From: Monilinia fructicola
Lineage: Eukaryota; Ascomycota; Leotiomycetes; Helotiales; Sclerotiniaceae
Direction of reading: 5' to 3'
Assembly: GCA_008692225.1 (NCBI GenBank)
Contig: VICG01000002.1
Location: forward strand, 372,001 to 436,000
Length of the DNA stretch: 64,000 nucleotides
The position numbers were made by a program, and so were the translations under genes. The notes beneath the pieces were generated by a model that saw nothing but the letters and a program-made list of their open reading frames with translations, made no database searches and was not told the origin of the DNA. Below, piece by piece: positions 1 through 11,447 of this stretch (positions are counted from its first letter, which is position 1; the number at the start of each line of letters is the position of its first letter).

Positions 1-219
1 TCACAAGATCCATCAAGTCCAAGTTGGCATGAAAAAATATTGCTTTATGATCCTATTGTTTTGGAAGATCTGACTTCGTGGCTAAACACTGGAGCACTGG
101 GTAAAGTGGGCTGGGATGAAGAAGTAGTCCCGAAAGAGGTTAAGAAATGGTGTGAAAGTAAGAGTATTTGTTGTTTATGGAGAGAGACCCATGGAGGTGG
201 TGCGAGGAGTAGATATTGA
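1..219 (+). CDS. SLX4: SLX4-like structure-specific endonuclease subunit, C-terminal end (partial)
   Basis: The window opens inside a reading frame that runs from base 1 to a TGA at 217-219, giving 72 residues. The stretch contains EKILLYDPIVLEDLTSWLNT, followed by a conserved-looking VKKWCESKSICCLWR block and a basic GARSRY tail. This is the pattern I know from the C-terminal domain of fungal Slx4, the small helical domain that binds the Slx1 GIY-YIG nuclease; the complex cuts branched DNA such as stalled forks and Holliday junctions in the nucleus. The start and the long disordered N-terminus lie left of the window. No intron or frame break is seen. Assignment rests on motif memory, so a search with these residues should settle it. 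Confidence 0.72.
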   Translation, partial: SQDPSSPSWHEKILLYDPIVLEDLTSWLNTGALGKVGWDEEVVPKEVKKWCESKSICCLWRETHGGGARSRY

Positions 220-2231
220 TAAATGGAATGGTCGTTGGTCTGATTTGTGCTGAGATACCCTGTTATATACCGTTCTTTTTATATCCAATTTGCGTTGTCA
301 TGAAATTCAGGAGTATTCCTGGCGTCATATAGTCGATTTACGTTGAACATAACTGGCTTTATCGAGGCGCTCGTGACTTTTAAATAATTCAAGCAACTTT
401 ATCATCTGATTTTTTACACTGTTAGCATAGGAAGCAATTCGAGCAGTATAATTGCCGACTGGCAAGTCCACATTTTCCATAACTCCGTTCAGTTTAGTTA
501 CAAACTCATAAGCAGTCTTGGGCATGCGGGAGCTCGCGCATGGTCACTACCCAATACATATCTCTGGATTGCTACCTCGTGAATTTTTGGTAGGTCTAGA
601 TATCTTCCATAGGTAGGCTAGCAACAACATTAGCCAACTATCAATATCTGTCCAGTAATCCAGATTCTCATCCAGCTTACCACTTTATGAGCATTAATTA
701 GATGGCTCGGTATTGCTTCGGTGAGACGTGAATTCCGGACGGGTATAGATCCCACCACTTGGATTTATCTGCACCCGACAGAGTGTGTTCTTGGTTCGTT
801 CAAGAATTATCAATATGAGCATTGGATTGAAACGCGGTGCGGAGATCTTGGTAGTGAGTTTTTTCAATTATGAATGGGGCCCCTTTGCTATTCGTATACT
901 CGCCCATTATTCTCTTGGCTGTCTCGGCATTTCTTTCCAATCTTGTGGGATTCTTCATCATCCACAGATGGGTTTGGATTGATATTTGGATGCTTGGATC
1001 GCCCGGGATCGATGGGATTGATCATTTAGATACTGGGTGTTTGAGTGGAGTGGATATGTGGGATCATCTACTGGAGTGTATGGGGGTACTTGATCAATTT
1101 TAATTCTCGTGCTTATTCACAAAATTGATACGTTGAAGTGACGATAGAACAATGATCAGAATATTTGAAGTTAACTTTATCATTTGCCCATCTTGACAAA
1201 CAAGGCGAAGAATTGCTCGTCATGGATTTTAATCTCAGGATGATGTTGGGAAGGAATGTTAATGATTGTTATATGTTAACCATTGAACATTGGCGGAAGA
1301 TTCTTTTTTTTCGGTCCTGATTCTTGAAATTGTATGGCGTTGTGTTTATGATAATGATAATGATAATGATAATGATAATGATGTTAATGATTCTCTTGTT
1401 CTTGCAGCTTGGTTGGATGTGTTTCCGGCCCCGGGGGCACGGATTTCAATTTTTTTCTTTTATAAACAGTTATCTTAACAGTGTGATCTTCCATATATAT
1501 CCGTTTTCTTTGTGCAATATACGATCTTAACTTATCCATTTATTTCATTTACGCTGAAATCTCTTTTGTAGATGCTTCCATACCTCCTAGCATTCCACTT
1601 CTTGTCCATTCCTTTTGGACTTTATTTTTCCTTCCATCATCTCCCCTTTCCCCTTTAAAGTATCTCGTTTATTTGTTCCCCTTCCATTATCTTTTCCCCT
1701 TTCCCTGTGCTTCACTGCCTTTCCATTTTTATTCCTCATTCCCGCCTCATAACAATACCAACACCCATTCTCAACTCTTACCTCATAACACATAATCCCT
1801 AACATCCACATCCACATCCACCCAAGAAGACATACTCAGCCCAACACTCACTCCAAGACACCCCAACATAACACAAGAAAGAAAAACCTTCATGACTAAA
1901 ACCCATTTTCCTCAATCTACTTCCTCTCCTCCTGTATCCTCCTACTAATACTCTCCATCTCCATCTCTATCTCCATATCTGTCACACACCCGTATAGATA
2001 AATACCCAAAAATTCCAACGAAAAATAAGCGGGCGCGTTCATCTTTGTATTTACATTTAGTTGAAGAATCAACAAACATCAATACCCATCAATATTACCA
2101 TCAAGTATATTTAATACAATACAATACTATACGTGACGACTAAAAGCATACTAATACTTCCTACTTCCTAATTCAAACTCCCATAATCTATTAAGATCCT
2201 TCATGAACGATAAACCCTTGTTCATACAAAG
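220..2231. other. Gene-free stretch between SLX4 and photolyase 3' ends
   Basis: No reading frame here looks coding: the open frames are short, overlap each other on both strands and resemble no family. The region holds a short hexanucleotide repeat of ATAATG (about six units, near 1348-1383) and CT-rich stretches around 1600-2000. The flanking genes converge on it, so it should contain two 3' untranslated regions and terminators, which I cannot place exactly. Confidence 0.5.
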
Positions 2232-4213
2232 CTACGAAAACCCATAAACTTTGTTCCTCAATCTCCCCTCATCCACCCCTCCCAACCCCTCCTTATACCT
2301 CGCCAAACACCTCTCCCTACTCTCCCTTGTGCTGTACAATCCTCTCAGGGTACCCATTCCTCCTCGCGACTTCCACCGCCCTCTTATCCCCCGCCCCAAA
2401 CGGATCATGAACCGCCTTCCCCTTCACATCCCTCAATTCCTCGACCCATTTTCGAATATACACCCCCTCATTGTCAAACCTCTCGCTCTGCAACAACGGA
2501 TTGAAGATACGGAAATAAGGCTGGGGATCCACGCCCGAACTAGCACAGAATCCCCAGCCCCCATTATTACTAGCAAAATCGCCATCCCACCAGGTGTTCC
2601 ATGAAATACCTCTCCCCCATCCTCCAATCAATCAGCAGATGCTTGGCTAGAAACGACCCGACGATCATCCGACACCGATTGTGCATATAGCCCATGTGGT
2701 TAAGCTGGCGCATCGCCGCATCCACTATCGGGTATCCGGTTCTGCCTTCGGTCCACGCCTTGAAGTGCGCGTCATTGTATTCCCACCGGATGTTGGTGTA
2801 CTCGGGTTTGAACGGTTTGTTCATGCAGACATATGGCCAATGCGCCAAGACGTGTTTGTAGAAATCGCGCCACGCAACTTCCGATATCCACGTTTGGATC
2901 CCTTGATACCCGGCATTGAGCTTCTTGGAGTTGTTGTGATCGCGCGCGGTGCGGACGGCGGTTCGCGCACTGAGGGTTCCCGAGGCGAAATGCACCGAGA
3001 GACTGGACGTGTGATTGAGAGCGGGAAAGTTTCGGTTTTCTTCATATTGATTGATTTTCTCATCGGCGAATTTGGCGAGTCGAGCATGTGCTTCGGATTC
3101 GCCGGCTGGCCATAGGGATTTGAATCTCTTCTTTTCCTCTTCGGTTAACGATTTCCCTTCAGGTGCATCGGGGATCTCACACTCAAACAAGCGAGCGTAT
3201 TTTCTCCCGTGCACTGGAAGGATTTGCACCCGGCGCAGCGAACAAATCGAGAAGATGTCCATTCTCATGAAGATGTGCAACCCAAGATCGAAACCACGGC
3301 GAATAAACCGCATATGGTTTGCCCTGACCACTGACCAGTTCCCCTGGATTCACCACACAAGTATCGTGCACGACATCGACCGCAACACCACCCTCGACAA
3401 AATCCCTCACCATCTTTGCTTCTCTCCGCAGTTCATCGACTTCATACTCCACATTTGCAAAAAGATGCTTCGCGCCCCATTCCCCCAACAGCGTCGAGAT
3501 CCTCCCCAGCACATCCCTCCTCTTCTCCACCACCTCCACATGCAGCGGAATATCCAACTTTGCCAAATCCGCCTTCAGCACCGCCAACGTCCGCAAGATA
3601 AAATCTACCCTCACCGGCGCCGTAAGATGAGCCTCCCAATCCTGCGGACTCACGACAAAAAGCGTCACGAGCGGAACGCCCTTCTTCTTCGCCTTCTCGC
3701 TCGCGAGAAACAACGCCTTGTTATCCGTATCCTCAAATCGCATTTGAACCAATGAACCACACATTCCCCCACCTCCACCTCCCTCCTCTGCTCCTCCGTG
3801 TCCTGGAGCGCCGAACGCAGAACCTCGATGGGTCGCACAATCTCATTATTGTTATATGCTAAAGCGCGCGGATTGCACATTTCGTGGGATATATTTTCCG
3901 CAAGACGATACCATTTTCCTCGGCTTCGTGGGCGCTGTGATGCGGTTGACGGAGCTCCACCAGATCATGATCGTCGTCGGAGACTTTTGATTTTTTCGTC
4001 GTGTTGCTGGCGTTGGCTTGGGATGTTGGGGTCGGGGGTTGAAGTTGCTTTGCGTTTTCCTGTCGTTTTTCCCGTCGCTTCTTTACCCAGCGATTTTCCT
4101 TCCCCATCTGCAGGTCCAGCTCCGCCTTCCTTTCCATTCCCCTTCCCCTTCCCATCCTTTTCCCCGGCAGCAGCAGCCTTAGCAGCCTTGGCCACCGCAC
4201 TCCTCGTCGCCAT
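2232..4213 (-). CDS. phr1: Class I cyclobutane pyrimidine dimer DNA photolyase, frame broken at six 1-nt sites
   Basis: This gene repairs UV-made pyrimidine dimers using blue light, FADH- and an antenna cofactor, in nucleus and possibly mitochondria. The N-terminus (ATG at 4213) is Lys/Ala/Gly-rich and disordered. Then come the antenna domain (VVHWFKCDLR, HLTAPVRVDF, YAVYSPWFRSW) and the FAD domain (SVHFASGTLS, EVAWRDFYKHV, GRTGYPIVDAAMRQL, WRMGERYFMEHL, FASNNGGWGF, DPQPYFRIFNP). The order matches fungal PHR enzymes throughout. The frame shifts six times without loss of conserved sequence: extra bases in G/C or A runs at 4034-4038, 3200-3203, 2586-2588 and 2324-2326, and missing bases at 3886-3888 and 3725-3726 (plus-strand positions). 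Undoing these gives 660 codons (659 aa), close to the roughly 640 aa of related enzymes. I see no introns. Sequencing error is likelier than decay, but as written the gene cannot make a full protein. Confidence 0.9.
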
Positions 4214-4815
4214 ACCGCGTATCCACAACCAAGAAAGGGATTCACCAGTCCACAAATCAACTTGCCCAACGCAAACTCCCTGCCTCTGAACCCTTTGCAA
4301 TCTTCCCAATCTCAACCTGAACCCTAACCTTCCCAAAACCTGCAATGTTCAAAAGCATCCAATCTACTCTAAATCTCAATCTCAATCTCAAAGAACCCCT
4401 CTTCAAGACCAATATACTTGAACCCGCCGTAGGTAGACGCCCTCAATTGAATTCAATCCAATTCAATCAAAAAAGTCCAAGATCAAAGAAAATCCCCAAC
4501 CCCCATGCACCTACCCACGCACCCAGAAATTCCACCAAAACAAAGCCCCAACTTCGCAATCGCAATGTCGATCCATTCTCGATCTCAATACAAGACGTCA
4601 TGATGGTGGCGATCGATATCGGACTGGGGGGATTAGATAAGCGATCCCTCGCTAATCGTCAAGTGTATGTACTGTATATATTAAGATTAAGATCAAGATT
4701 GAGATTAAGATCAAGGCTAGTATATAAGGGGAAATGTAAAATACTTGAATTTGGATGTATAAAAATTATAGAAATAGATATATGTATATATACATATATA
4801 TTAAAAAAAAGATAG
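4214..4815. other. Photolyase upstream region
   Basis: About 600 bases upstream of the photolyase start. It is simple in composition, with short CTCAAT-type repeats near 4370-4395, GATTAAGATCAAGA-like repeats near 4680-4720 and an AT-rich end with TATATA runs (4785-4800). It should carry the photolyase promoter, but I cannot identify a light-response element with confidence. Its last five bases (GATAG, 4811-4815) are the left target duplication of the LTR that follows. Confidence 0.4.
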
Positions 4816-4977
4816 TGTCACGATCACATACTAGAGCGAATCAATAGAGGTCAGTTAACTAGAATAAGAAAGCTAAGGAGGGAAGAGATCTCTAGGGAAC
4901 CTAGAGATCTCTTATATGTACAGTATCGCTTAGCGTGATGAGATATCACGTGCCTAAGGCACGTGATATTCGTCACA
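4816..4977 (+). repeat. Solo LTR, 162 bp, with 5-bp target duplication
   Basis: The element starts TGTCACGA and ends TCGTCACA, the TG...CA ends of a retrotransposon LTR. It is flanked on both sides by GATAG (4811-4815 and 4978-4982), a 5-bp target duplication. A second copy of exactly the same length sits at 52945-53106 with only a few differences. There is no internal retrotransposon sequence nearby, so it is a solo LTR (or a tiny non-autonomous element). Two near-perfect hairpins lie inside: AGAGATCTCTAGG...CCTAGAGATCTCT around 4887-4915, and ATATCACGTGCC...GGCACGTGATAT around 4942-4970. It shows no AT decay although its neighbours do. Confidence 0.85.
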
Positions 4978-4987
4978 GATAGAATTA

Positions 4988-5815
4988 ACTCGCCTACTCT
5001 TATTTAACTAGTAATTCATACTAAAAATAGTTATTTTTACGAATTAATAACTTAATAAAAAATGAGTATAAATAATAGAAATCTTAAATAATAATTTTAT
5101 ATATAAAAATTAATGTATTCTAGAAATTTTTAATTTTTACGACTTTCTTATAAAGAGTATTAAAAGACTATAAAAAATTAAAATTAAAATTTTAGAGTTT
5201 ATATATAAATTATATTTATTTAATAAAAATAGTTAAAGATAATCTTTAAATTCCTATAAAATCTTAAAATTGATTCTTATTTAATTTATAATAATAATAA
5301 GATAATAATAATAATAATAATAATATATTATTATTATTAGTAATGAAAATTTAATATAGATTTTTATAGTTAAAAGATAAAATTATAAATAAAAAATTTA
5401 TAATCTTAATTTCTTTATAAATTATAAATTATTATCTATATTTCACACAGCTTATTTATTATATATTACTTAATAGATCTTATAAAAATTTATAGATTTA
5501 TTTCTTCAATCATTTTTATTTAAAGATTATAATGTTTTTTTTTCGTTTAAAGTTTCAATTTTGTATAATTATAATTTCTATATGAATCCAAAACTGAAAA
5601 TTCTAATTTTTTATAATTCTATATTACTCTTTATGAAAAAATCGCAAAAATTCAAGGTTTTCAGAATCTATTAATAATTATATAAGAAAGCTTTGAATAA
5701 AATTCAAAAAATATATATCCATTTTTCGTAAGTTAATGATACGTTAAAATCGCGGTTTTTGGTGTGAAATGCTGGCCAAACAGGCGGGGGGTGGTGAGAA
5801 GTAGGGTAGGCGACT
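4988..5815. mobile_element. 828-bp long-inverted-repeat element (family 2), AT-decayed
   Basis: The left end reads ACTCGCCTACTC and the right end GGGTAGGCGACT, the two ends of the AGTCGCCTACC inverted repeat shared with copies at 53448, 53756, 59908 and 62370. Homology between the arms extends well inward, including TTTGGTGTGAAATGCTGGCC near the right end. The left arm is altered mainly by C-to-T and G-to-A changes. A TA precedes the left end, but the right flank reads TG, so the TA duplication is not intact here. No protein is encoded; this is a MITE or foldback-type element. Confidence 0.78.
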
Positions 5816-6255
5816 TGGAGAGAGAATTAGGATTACATATAAGTATATCGATATCGTGACGAAAGGGTTTGATATTGATATTCTATCTATGGATTGCCAT
5901 CGATATCGGTATCCTCATCGCGATTTGAGTTTAATATTTGCACCAAACCCCCAACACGTTCACAACAGTATCAACAAATGTAATCCTAATTCTCACACCA
6001 TCTCTCTAGGTTAGAAGAGAGCAACCTTGATGCAGAACAAGCAATCGACATTCCAATGCCACGTGCAAAAATGAAAATGCAAATGTGGAAGAAAAGACAC
6101 AAGATATAAAATGCAAGAATTCCATCCCACCCATCCATCCATCCGATTTAGTCCACGCTATGCAGTTGAGAAACTATCAAAAAAGCTCATCTCTCATCAT
6201 CAAATCTCGTCAAATCTCATCAGATCACATCGCACGAAAGAATCATACCACGCCA
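5816..6255. other. Short gene-free gap before proline dehydrogenase 3' end
   Basis: This gap contains a GATATCGATATCG-like AT/CG alternating patch (5840-5925) and a CCATCC repeat near 6127-6145. It should hold the 3' untranslated region of the proline dehydrogenase gene. Nothing else is recognised. Confidence 0.4.
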
Positions 6256-7919
6256 TCATCTCGAAGCAAAAACACCCTTGACCCTCCTCACCAACTCCCT
6301 CCCCATCTCATCTCTCCCCTCCCTCGTCCTCCCAATGGCATCCCGGTTCTCATACGCCCTCCTCAACAAATATTTCATACACTCCCCCGTAGTCCCCCAT
6401 GTCAAATACTTATACGCCTTTGGAACATCCGTCTTGAGATTCAAGGTATCTTTTCCCCCCTTGGTACCCCCAATCAATTCATTAATGCCGCCATGGACCA
6501 CCACCTTTGAATCGTCGCTCGATTGGAGAGATTCGGCCATCTTTCCTTCCGCAACCAGTTCACAGGAAACCTCATCGGCCATGCCTTGAAGTTGCGCGTA
6601 GCAAAGCTCGATTCGGTCTTCGCCCTTCTCCGCCTGTTCCGTACGGATAACTTGAGCTTTGCGCACCGATTCCAGATTGTGACCCGCGAGCGCCAAATCC
6701 ACCGCCTGGAATTCCTTTTCCCCATCGGCGGCTTGAAGAACCGAGTTGTAGGATTGTCGGATCAGAGCTTCTGCAATACCATCGTAACATTCGTCCGTTT
6801 CGCGCTTGGTGTCGTGGATCAGCTCCCGGGGATCGGATCCCATATATGCACCACGGACTAACTTGACACCCAGTGTAAAGTTTTCCTTGCGGGCGATGGC
6901 CATGTGTTTCGCGACGACTTGGGGACAGGCTTTGAGATATGCTTGGTACGTGCCGTAGATGACGGCTCCTCCCTTACCAGGCTTATTATACCTCTTCATA
7001 TATTTCAGGGTCCAAAGATCGATTCCCGCCTGCACAGCAGCATGCTCGGCATCAAATGCCAATTTGACACCTCGTTCAGCAGCCAGAGCACAGATGTCGT
7101 CGATGGCTTGTTTGAGGGTAGCATGACATACGCCTTGCTTCTCCAATGCTTGTAACGCCAAACTGCCCGCACCGGTAACCTTGATGGAGACGAAATCACC
7201 TGGTTCGGCTAATCGGACGGTGGCCAAGGTACCTTCGGCCCAGGGCAAAACTTCATTCTTGACACATTTTTTCCACATCGATGTTTGCTCCTGGGGATTT
7301 CTCAACTTCTCGTGCGTAACAGAGGAAGACACCTTTGAAACCGAGATTCTTGATTCCACGAACCGTACTTTGAACTTCAGCGTGAGTTTCTCCGGCGCAA
7401 AATTGTTTGTAGAAGGTATTCTTGAGGAGGAATCTTAAGAGGGGATTACGATCTGGTGATAAGATTGGATTTTGAGAATGCGCCAGGATGGTCATGATTT
7501 TGAGGGATGGACTGAGAAGTAACTAAGGGTTGATTGGTTAGTAAACTATACCAAGTACTTGTGGATATCGAGATTGATAAGACCTCTTCTAATCAGAAAC
7601 TCACAGGAGAAGAAGAAATTGTATTAACAGCCAAAGATCTGATAACAGTACTCAGCGGTAATATAGAAAGAGGACTTATTTTTGGCATAGTTGTTGATTT
7701 CGAAGTAGATTTTGAATTGACTGGTGAGGATAGAGGTTGGAGAACTTCTGTTGCAGATGTAGTTGGATTCTCTGTATAAGTCGATTGCAAAGGAGGAGTT
7801 CGAGAAGATAAACATCTATAACTTGAAATAGAAGTAGAAGTAGAAGAAGAAGTAGAAGAAGAAATCAAAAGCGATCTTCTAGAAGAAAGTAAAACCTTCC
7901 TTGATATTAAATTCGGCAT
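6256..7919 (-). CDS. PUT1: Mitochondrial proline dehydrogenase (proline oxidase)
   Basis: The enzyme oxidises proline to pyrroline-5-carboxylate with FAD and passes electrons to the respiratory chain. Exon 1 (7919-7605) begins with a basic, Ser-rich presequence (MPNLISRKVLLSSRR...) typical of mitochondrial import; an in-frame ATG at 7973 is an alternative start. Intron 7604-7523 has GTGAGT, a TTACTAAC branch site and TTAG. Exon 2 (7522-6256) carries family landmarks: FYKQFCAGE, KLAFDAEHAAVQ, YGTYQAYLK, KLVRGAYMGSDPR and the C-terminal YLLRRAYENRDA with substrate-binding arginines. A single extra base in an A6 run (plus strand 7267-7272) shifts the frame just before NEVLPWAEGT; removing it gives 527 codons (526 aa), normal for the family. 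Expression is often proline-induced in fungi, but no such site is identified here. Confidence 0.92.
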
Positions 7920-8460
7920 AATGGAGAGAGAGATGAGTGACACGGTGACGAGTGAGGCTCCAATATCAATCAATATATGAACAAATCCGATTACCCTGTC
8001 GCGACGACGATATCTATCTATCCAATCTAACCCTCAACTTGAAGAACAAAAAGAAAGAAAGGAAGACAGACAGACAGAAAAGGAATCCGGACACCTCAAG
8101 CAATAATAAATAGGACAGCCCTGGAGAGCAAGAACCCTTCCAAAACAGCGAAATCGGAGTTTGGTCCAGACGATATCTTCAAGATATTCATGTCGATGCT
8201 GCTAAATATCGTCGAGAAGGGGGAAATATTTATGAAGCTTATCGCTCGATAACGACAAGCCGTCGACAACCATGCGATGAAATGCTTATCGGTGTTATCG
8301 TGTGGGATCCACAGCATTTTGTGATATTTTGATTGGTCGATTTGGATTATGGAGATTGAGGGAGGTTGATGGGGAATTGCTTAAACCGAGGGAAAGCGAG
8401 ATGGCGGGAGCTGGAGTGCTTTTGGATTTGGATTTGGGTTTGGGAAGGTTAAATTTAAAC
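7920..8460. other. Proline dehydrogenase upstream region
   Basis: Non-coding by appearance. It should contain the promoter and 5' leader of the minus-strand proline dehydrogenase gene. CAGACAGACAGA near 8065-8080 is the only small repeat. There is no gene on the other strand. Confidence 0.4.
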
Positions 8461-8678
<218 letters not shown>

Positions 8679-8919
8679 GGTCTATGCCGGGCTAAAAATC
8701 TATAAAAATAATATATCTTTTAAAATTCTATTTTATATATTATAAAACTTTTGTTTTTTAAGAATTTAAATATACTAAACGTTTCTTTTTAACTTAATAA
8801 TACTATAAAGCATTATTTATAATTTTTAATGAATTTATTAACTTATTATAATTTTTTAAAATAAATTCCGTTTTCAGTTAGTTTTTTAGCCCGGCATTGA
8901 CCCAAAACAACGCCAAGTA
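8679..8919 (-). mobile_element. Small TA-type MITE (family 1), one end replaced by microsatellite
   Basis: The right end carries the full inverted repeat (GCCCGGCATTGACCCAAAAC followed by AACGCCAAGTA). Read on the minus strand, the interior matches copies at 14889-15142 and 53991-54251 base for base over long stretches. At the left end only the inner part (ATGCCGGGCTAAAAATC) remains; the outer 17 or so bases of the repeat are missing and the TTA array stands in their place. Confidence 0.85.
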
Positions 8920-9898
8920 TTATTATTAAGGTTACCTAGGTATTAGGTTGGCCCCGGATGTAGGTGATTGCGATTCGGATTCGGATTATTGGAGGATAGG
9001 ACGGTAAGCATGGACGGGCGAAAACGATAATTGATTAACCACTTATTAAGAAAATAGAAAGTAGAATATAAAACACAGAAAATGGAAAAGAACTTAATAA
9101 TAATACTTTGGGTGATGAACTGACTTGAGAAGTTGGGAGAGGATGTACGGTGTAGAAACTAATCATAAATAAGAAGGTTATAGATTGCTTAGATGCATTT
9201 GGTAGGCACGTGATACTCGAGTAGGTAGGGTTAGTAAGTAATTAATAAGAGGTACTAGGTAGATACACCTAGTCGGATTCGTAGGAGGTATTAAAAGAGG
9301 GTTTCTAAGGTTATTTGAAAATCCATAGATTGATTGTATTAATACTGTTTGAGGATATATAGATACATCGATACAGGTATATGTAGTAGATAATATATAA
9401 TAAATACCTACACATAGATGAATAAAGTATATATTTAGATAGGACTAGTAGATATTATAAATATATTAATAGAGATATATATAAGAAGTATAAAAGTAAA
9501 TATAATAAATCAAGTACGTATATATATAGTATATCTATAAATACTATAATAAATATAGTAATATAGGTATACTCGAGTATAGTAAATATATAAAGTAAAT
9601 AATAGATAATTATATATAATTATTAAAGTATTTTGATAGTATAGAGTAGATATAGATATAAATAATTATATTAGGATATAATAAGTATATATATAATAAT
9701 GAGATTATATATATAGTTATATAAATATATGTATATAAATATATATATATATATAAAATATGGATTCTAAAGTACATAAATCAATAAACACATGGATATA
9801 TAAATACCTAGGTACATAGATATAATTCCCACTTCCATTTCACTTCATTTTCACTTCATGTTCAATTCATGTTCACTTCCAATACACAACACTTCTTA
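8920..9898. other. AT-rich gene-free stretch
   Basis: No coding potential is seen. From about 9300 to 9830 the sequence is dominated by ATATA/TAGATA-like low-complexity DNA. Nothing here is recognised as a known element; it may be decayed repeat DNA. The bases nearest 9898 should include the 3' end of the next gene. Confidence 0.45.
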
Positions 9899-10889
9899 TT
9901 ATACTCTTGTCGTAGAGCTTGTCATCCCCTCAAACCTCAATCCTTCATCCTCTTTCTCTTCCTCTCTTCCTTTACCACCACCTCTTCCACCACCTCCACC
10001 TGTTATAAAATCTACATAACCCAATCTCCTTCCTCTCGCATAACCAACTGCATCTTGTACTAATCCATATGCAATTCCAAATGCCAATCCGGTCTTGGCG
10101 GTTCTCGCTGCTGTTGTTATTGGGAATCGATCTAGAAGTGGTTAATATTGATTTTGTATCTTCATTCAAGGATGGCTGGAGATAGATGGAGAATTATTGT
10201 ATTGGTTTGATAATTTCATCTCTTCTGATCTCATCCAATCCCATGGAGAATGAGCAACAGATTCCCCCCAAAAAAATACAATCAAAATCACACTCACACG
10301 CATAAAATCGAGAAGACGAAAACAAAATGATATAGAAATCAATGAAATCAAATAAAAAATAAACTCACTCCATAAACTAAATCCTCCCGCAACACTCAAA
10401 CTCGCAACCACAGTATTAACCACATCCTTCCTCCCCCTCCACCTATCACACATATCCTCAATTGCTAACAAAACCGGCCGTCCAAAAAGCAAGGCGGCCA
10501 CCCATCTTCAATCCCTCCTTGGACACCTCCAAGCGCCGTATTATAATTCTTACTCTTGTGATAGAGATACCAACCGGTAGGAGAAGTTGGCAATCGATGC
10601 GCATTCTCGGCGCGAAATCGTAGTCCGGCGGTTTGTGATCCGTGGGAGATCCCGAGGGCCATGCCGCAGAGGAAGGAGATGGATGTGCAGAGGGGGAGGC
10701 GTGCGCCGTAGGGGATTGACATGCGGGAATCGAGTTTGAGGGCTTCGTGGTGGTGTTTGCGCCAGACTTTCATCTGAGCTTCGAGGAGTTCTTCGTCGGT
10801 GGGAGATGGGGAGGAAGAGGGAGAGAGGGAGGGAAGGGGAGAGGAAGGGAGGGAGGGAGAGGGGAAGGAGATGGTATTGAGGAGTTCAT
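9899..10889 (-). CDS. Tim17/Tim22/Tim23-like membrane protein
   Basis: Start ATG at 10889 follows an A/T-rich leader and opens into a Ser/Pro-rich N-terminus, then EEL.EAQMKVWRKHHHEALK and several Gly-rich hydrophobic segments (LCTSISFLCGMALGISHG, LAFWTAGFVSIED, VVASLSVAGGFSLW, TGLAFGIAYGLVQDAVGYA). Small-residue spacing in these helices is what one sees in the Tim17/22/23 channel family, so an inner-mitochondrial or similar membrane role is inferred, not shown. Exon 1 is 10889-10369; intron 10368-10132 (GTGAGT...TCTAG, 237 nt); exon 2 is 10131-9899. Three 1-nt breaks occur: a missing base at the run 10861-10864 and extra bases at 10521-10522 and 10462-10463. Undoing them gives 251 codons (250 aa). 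The C-terminus is Gly- and Glu-rich. Confidence 0.72.
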
Positions 10890-11447
10890 ACTTTATATAA
10901 TTATTTATTTAGTTGTTTAATTTGTTTATTGATTGATTGAATGATTGAATGATTGAACAAATAAATGAAAATGAAAACGAGAATGAGAATTAAATCCTAT
11001 GTTCATCATAAAGTTTCCGTTATGTCTCTTCTTGTGTTGTATCAAATTATCAAATTATCATAACATCGATATCATAACATCCATCATTTCGTGCAAGGCT
11101 GAAGAATTTAAATCAGATCAGCTGCTTTCGCGAGGACAATCTAATCTAATCTAATCTTATCGTTATCATCAGGTGTTGATGTAAGATTGAAATCAGATAT
11201 TCTTCGGATCTCTTACAACACCAACACCATATAATAAACCTTTGAGATACAAAGAAAGGAAATGAATGAAATGATTATATATACAACTCATACAACTCAT
11301 ACAACTCATACAACTCATACAACTCATACAACTCATACAACCACGAGTACAATAATACAAATCAAACTCCCACAACTCAATCACCCACAACTCAATCACA
11401 CAATCTCCAAATCTTAATATCAACAAATACTCATCAATCCCATCAAA
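10890..11447. promoter_or_regulatory. Divergent intergenic region between the Tim17-like gene and the small acidic-protein gene
   Basis: The two neighbours are transcribed away from each other, so this 558-bp gap must contain both promoters. It is AT-rich with short GATTGATT and CAAATTATCA repeats (10925-10960, 11042-11060). A 9-bp tandem repeat occupies 11284-11337. No transcription-factor site can be named. Confidence 0.55.
11284..11337. repeat. 9-bp tandem repeat (ACAACTCAT), six units
   Basis: Six consecutive perfect copies of ACAACTCAT lie about 110 bases upstream of the start codon at 11448, in the likely promoter or 5' leader. A partial copy follows. Confidence 0.95.

Noticed and set aside
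1587..1817. Lys/Gly/Arg-rich minus-strand frame
   Set aside because: Comes from CT-rich non-coding DNA; no domain or neighbour supports it.
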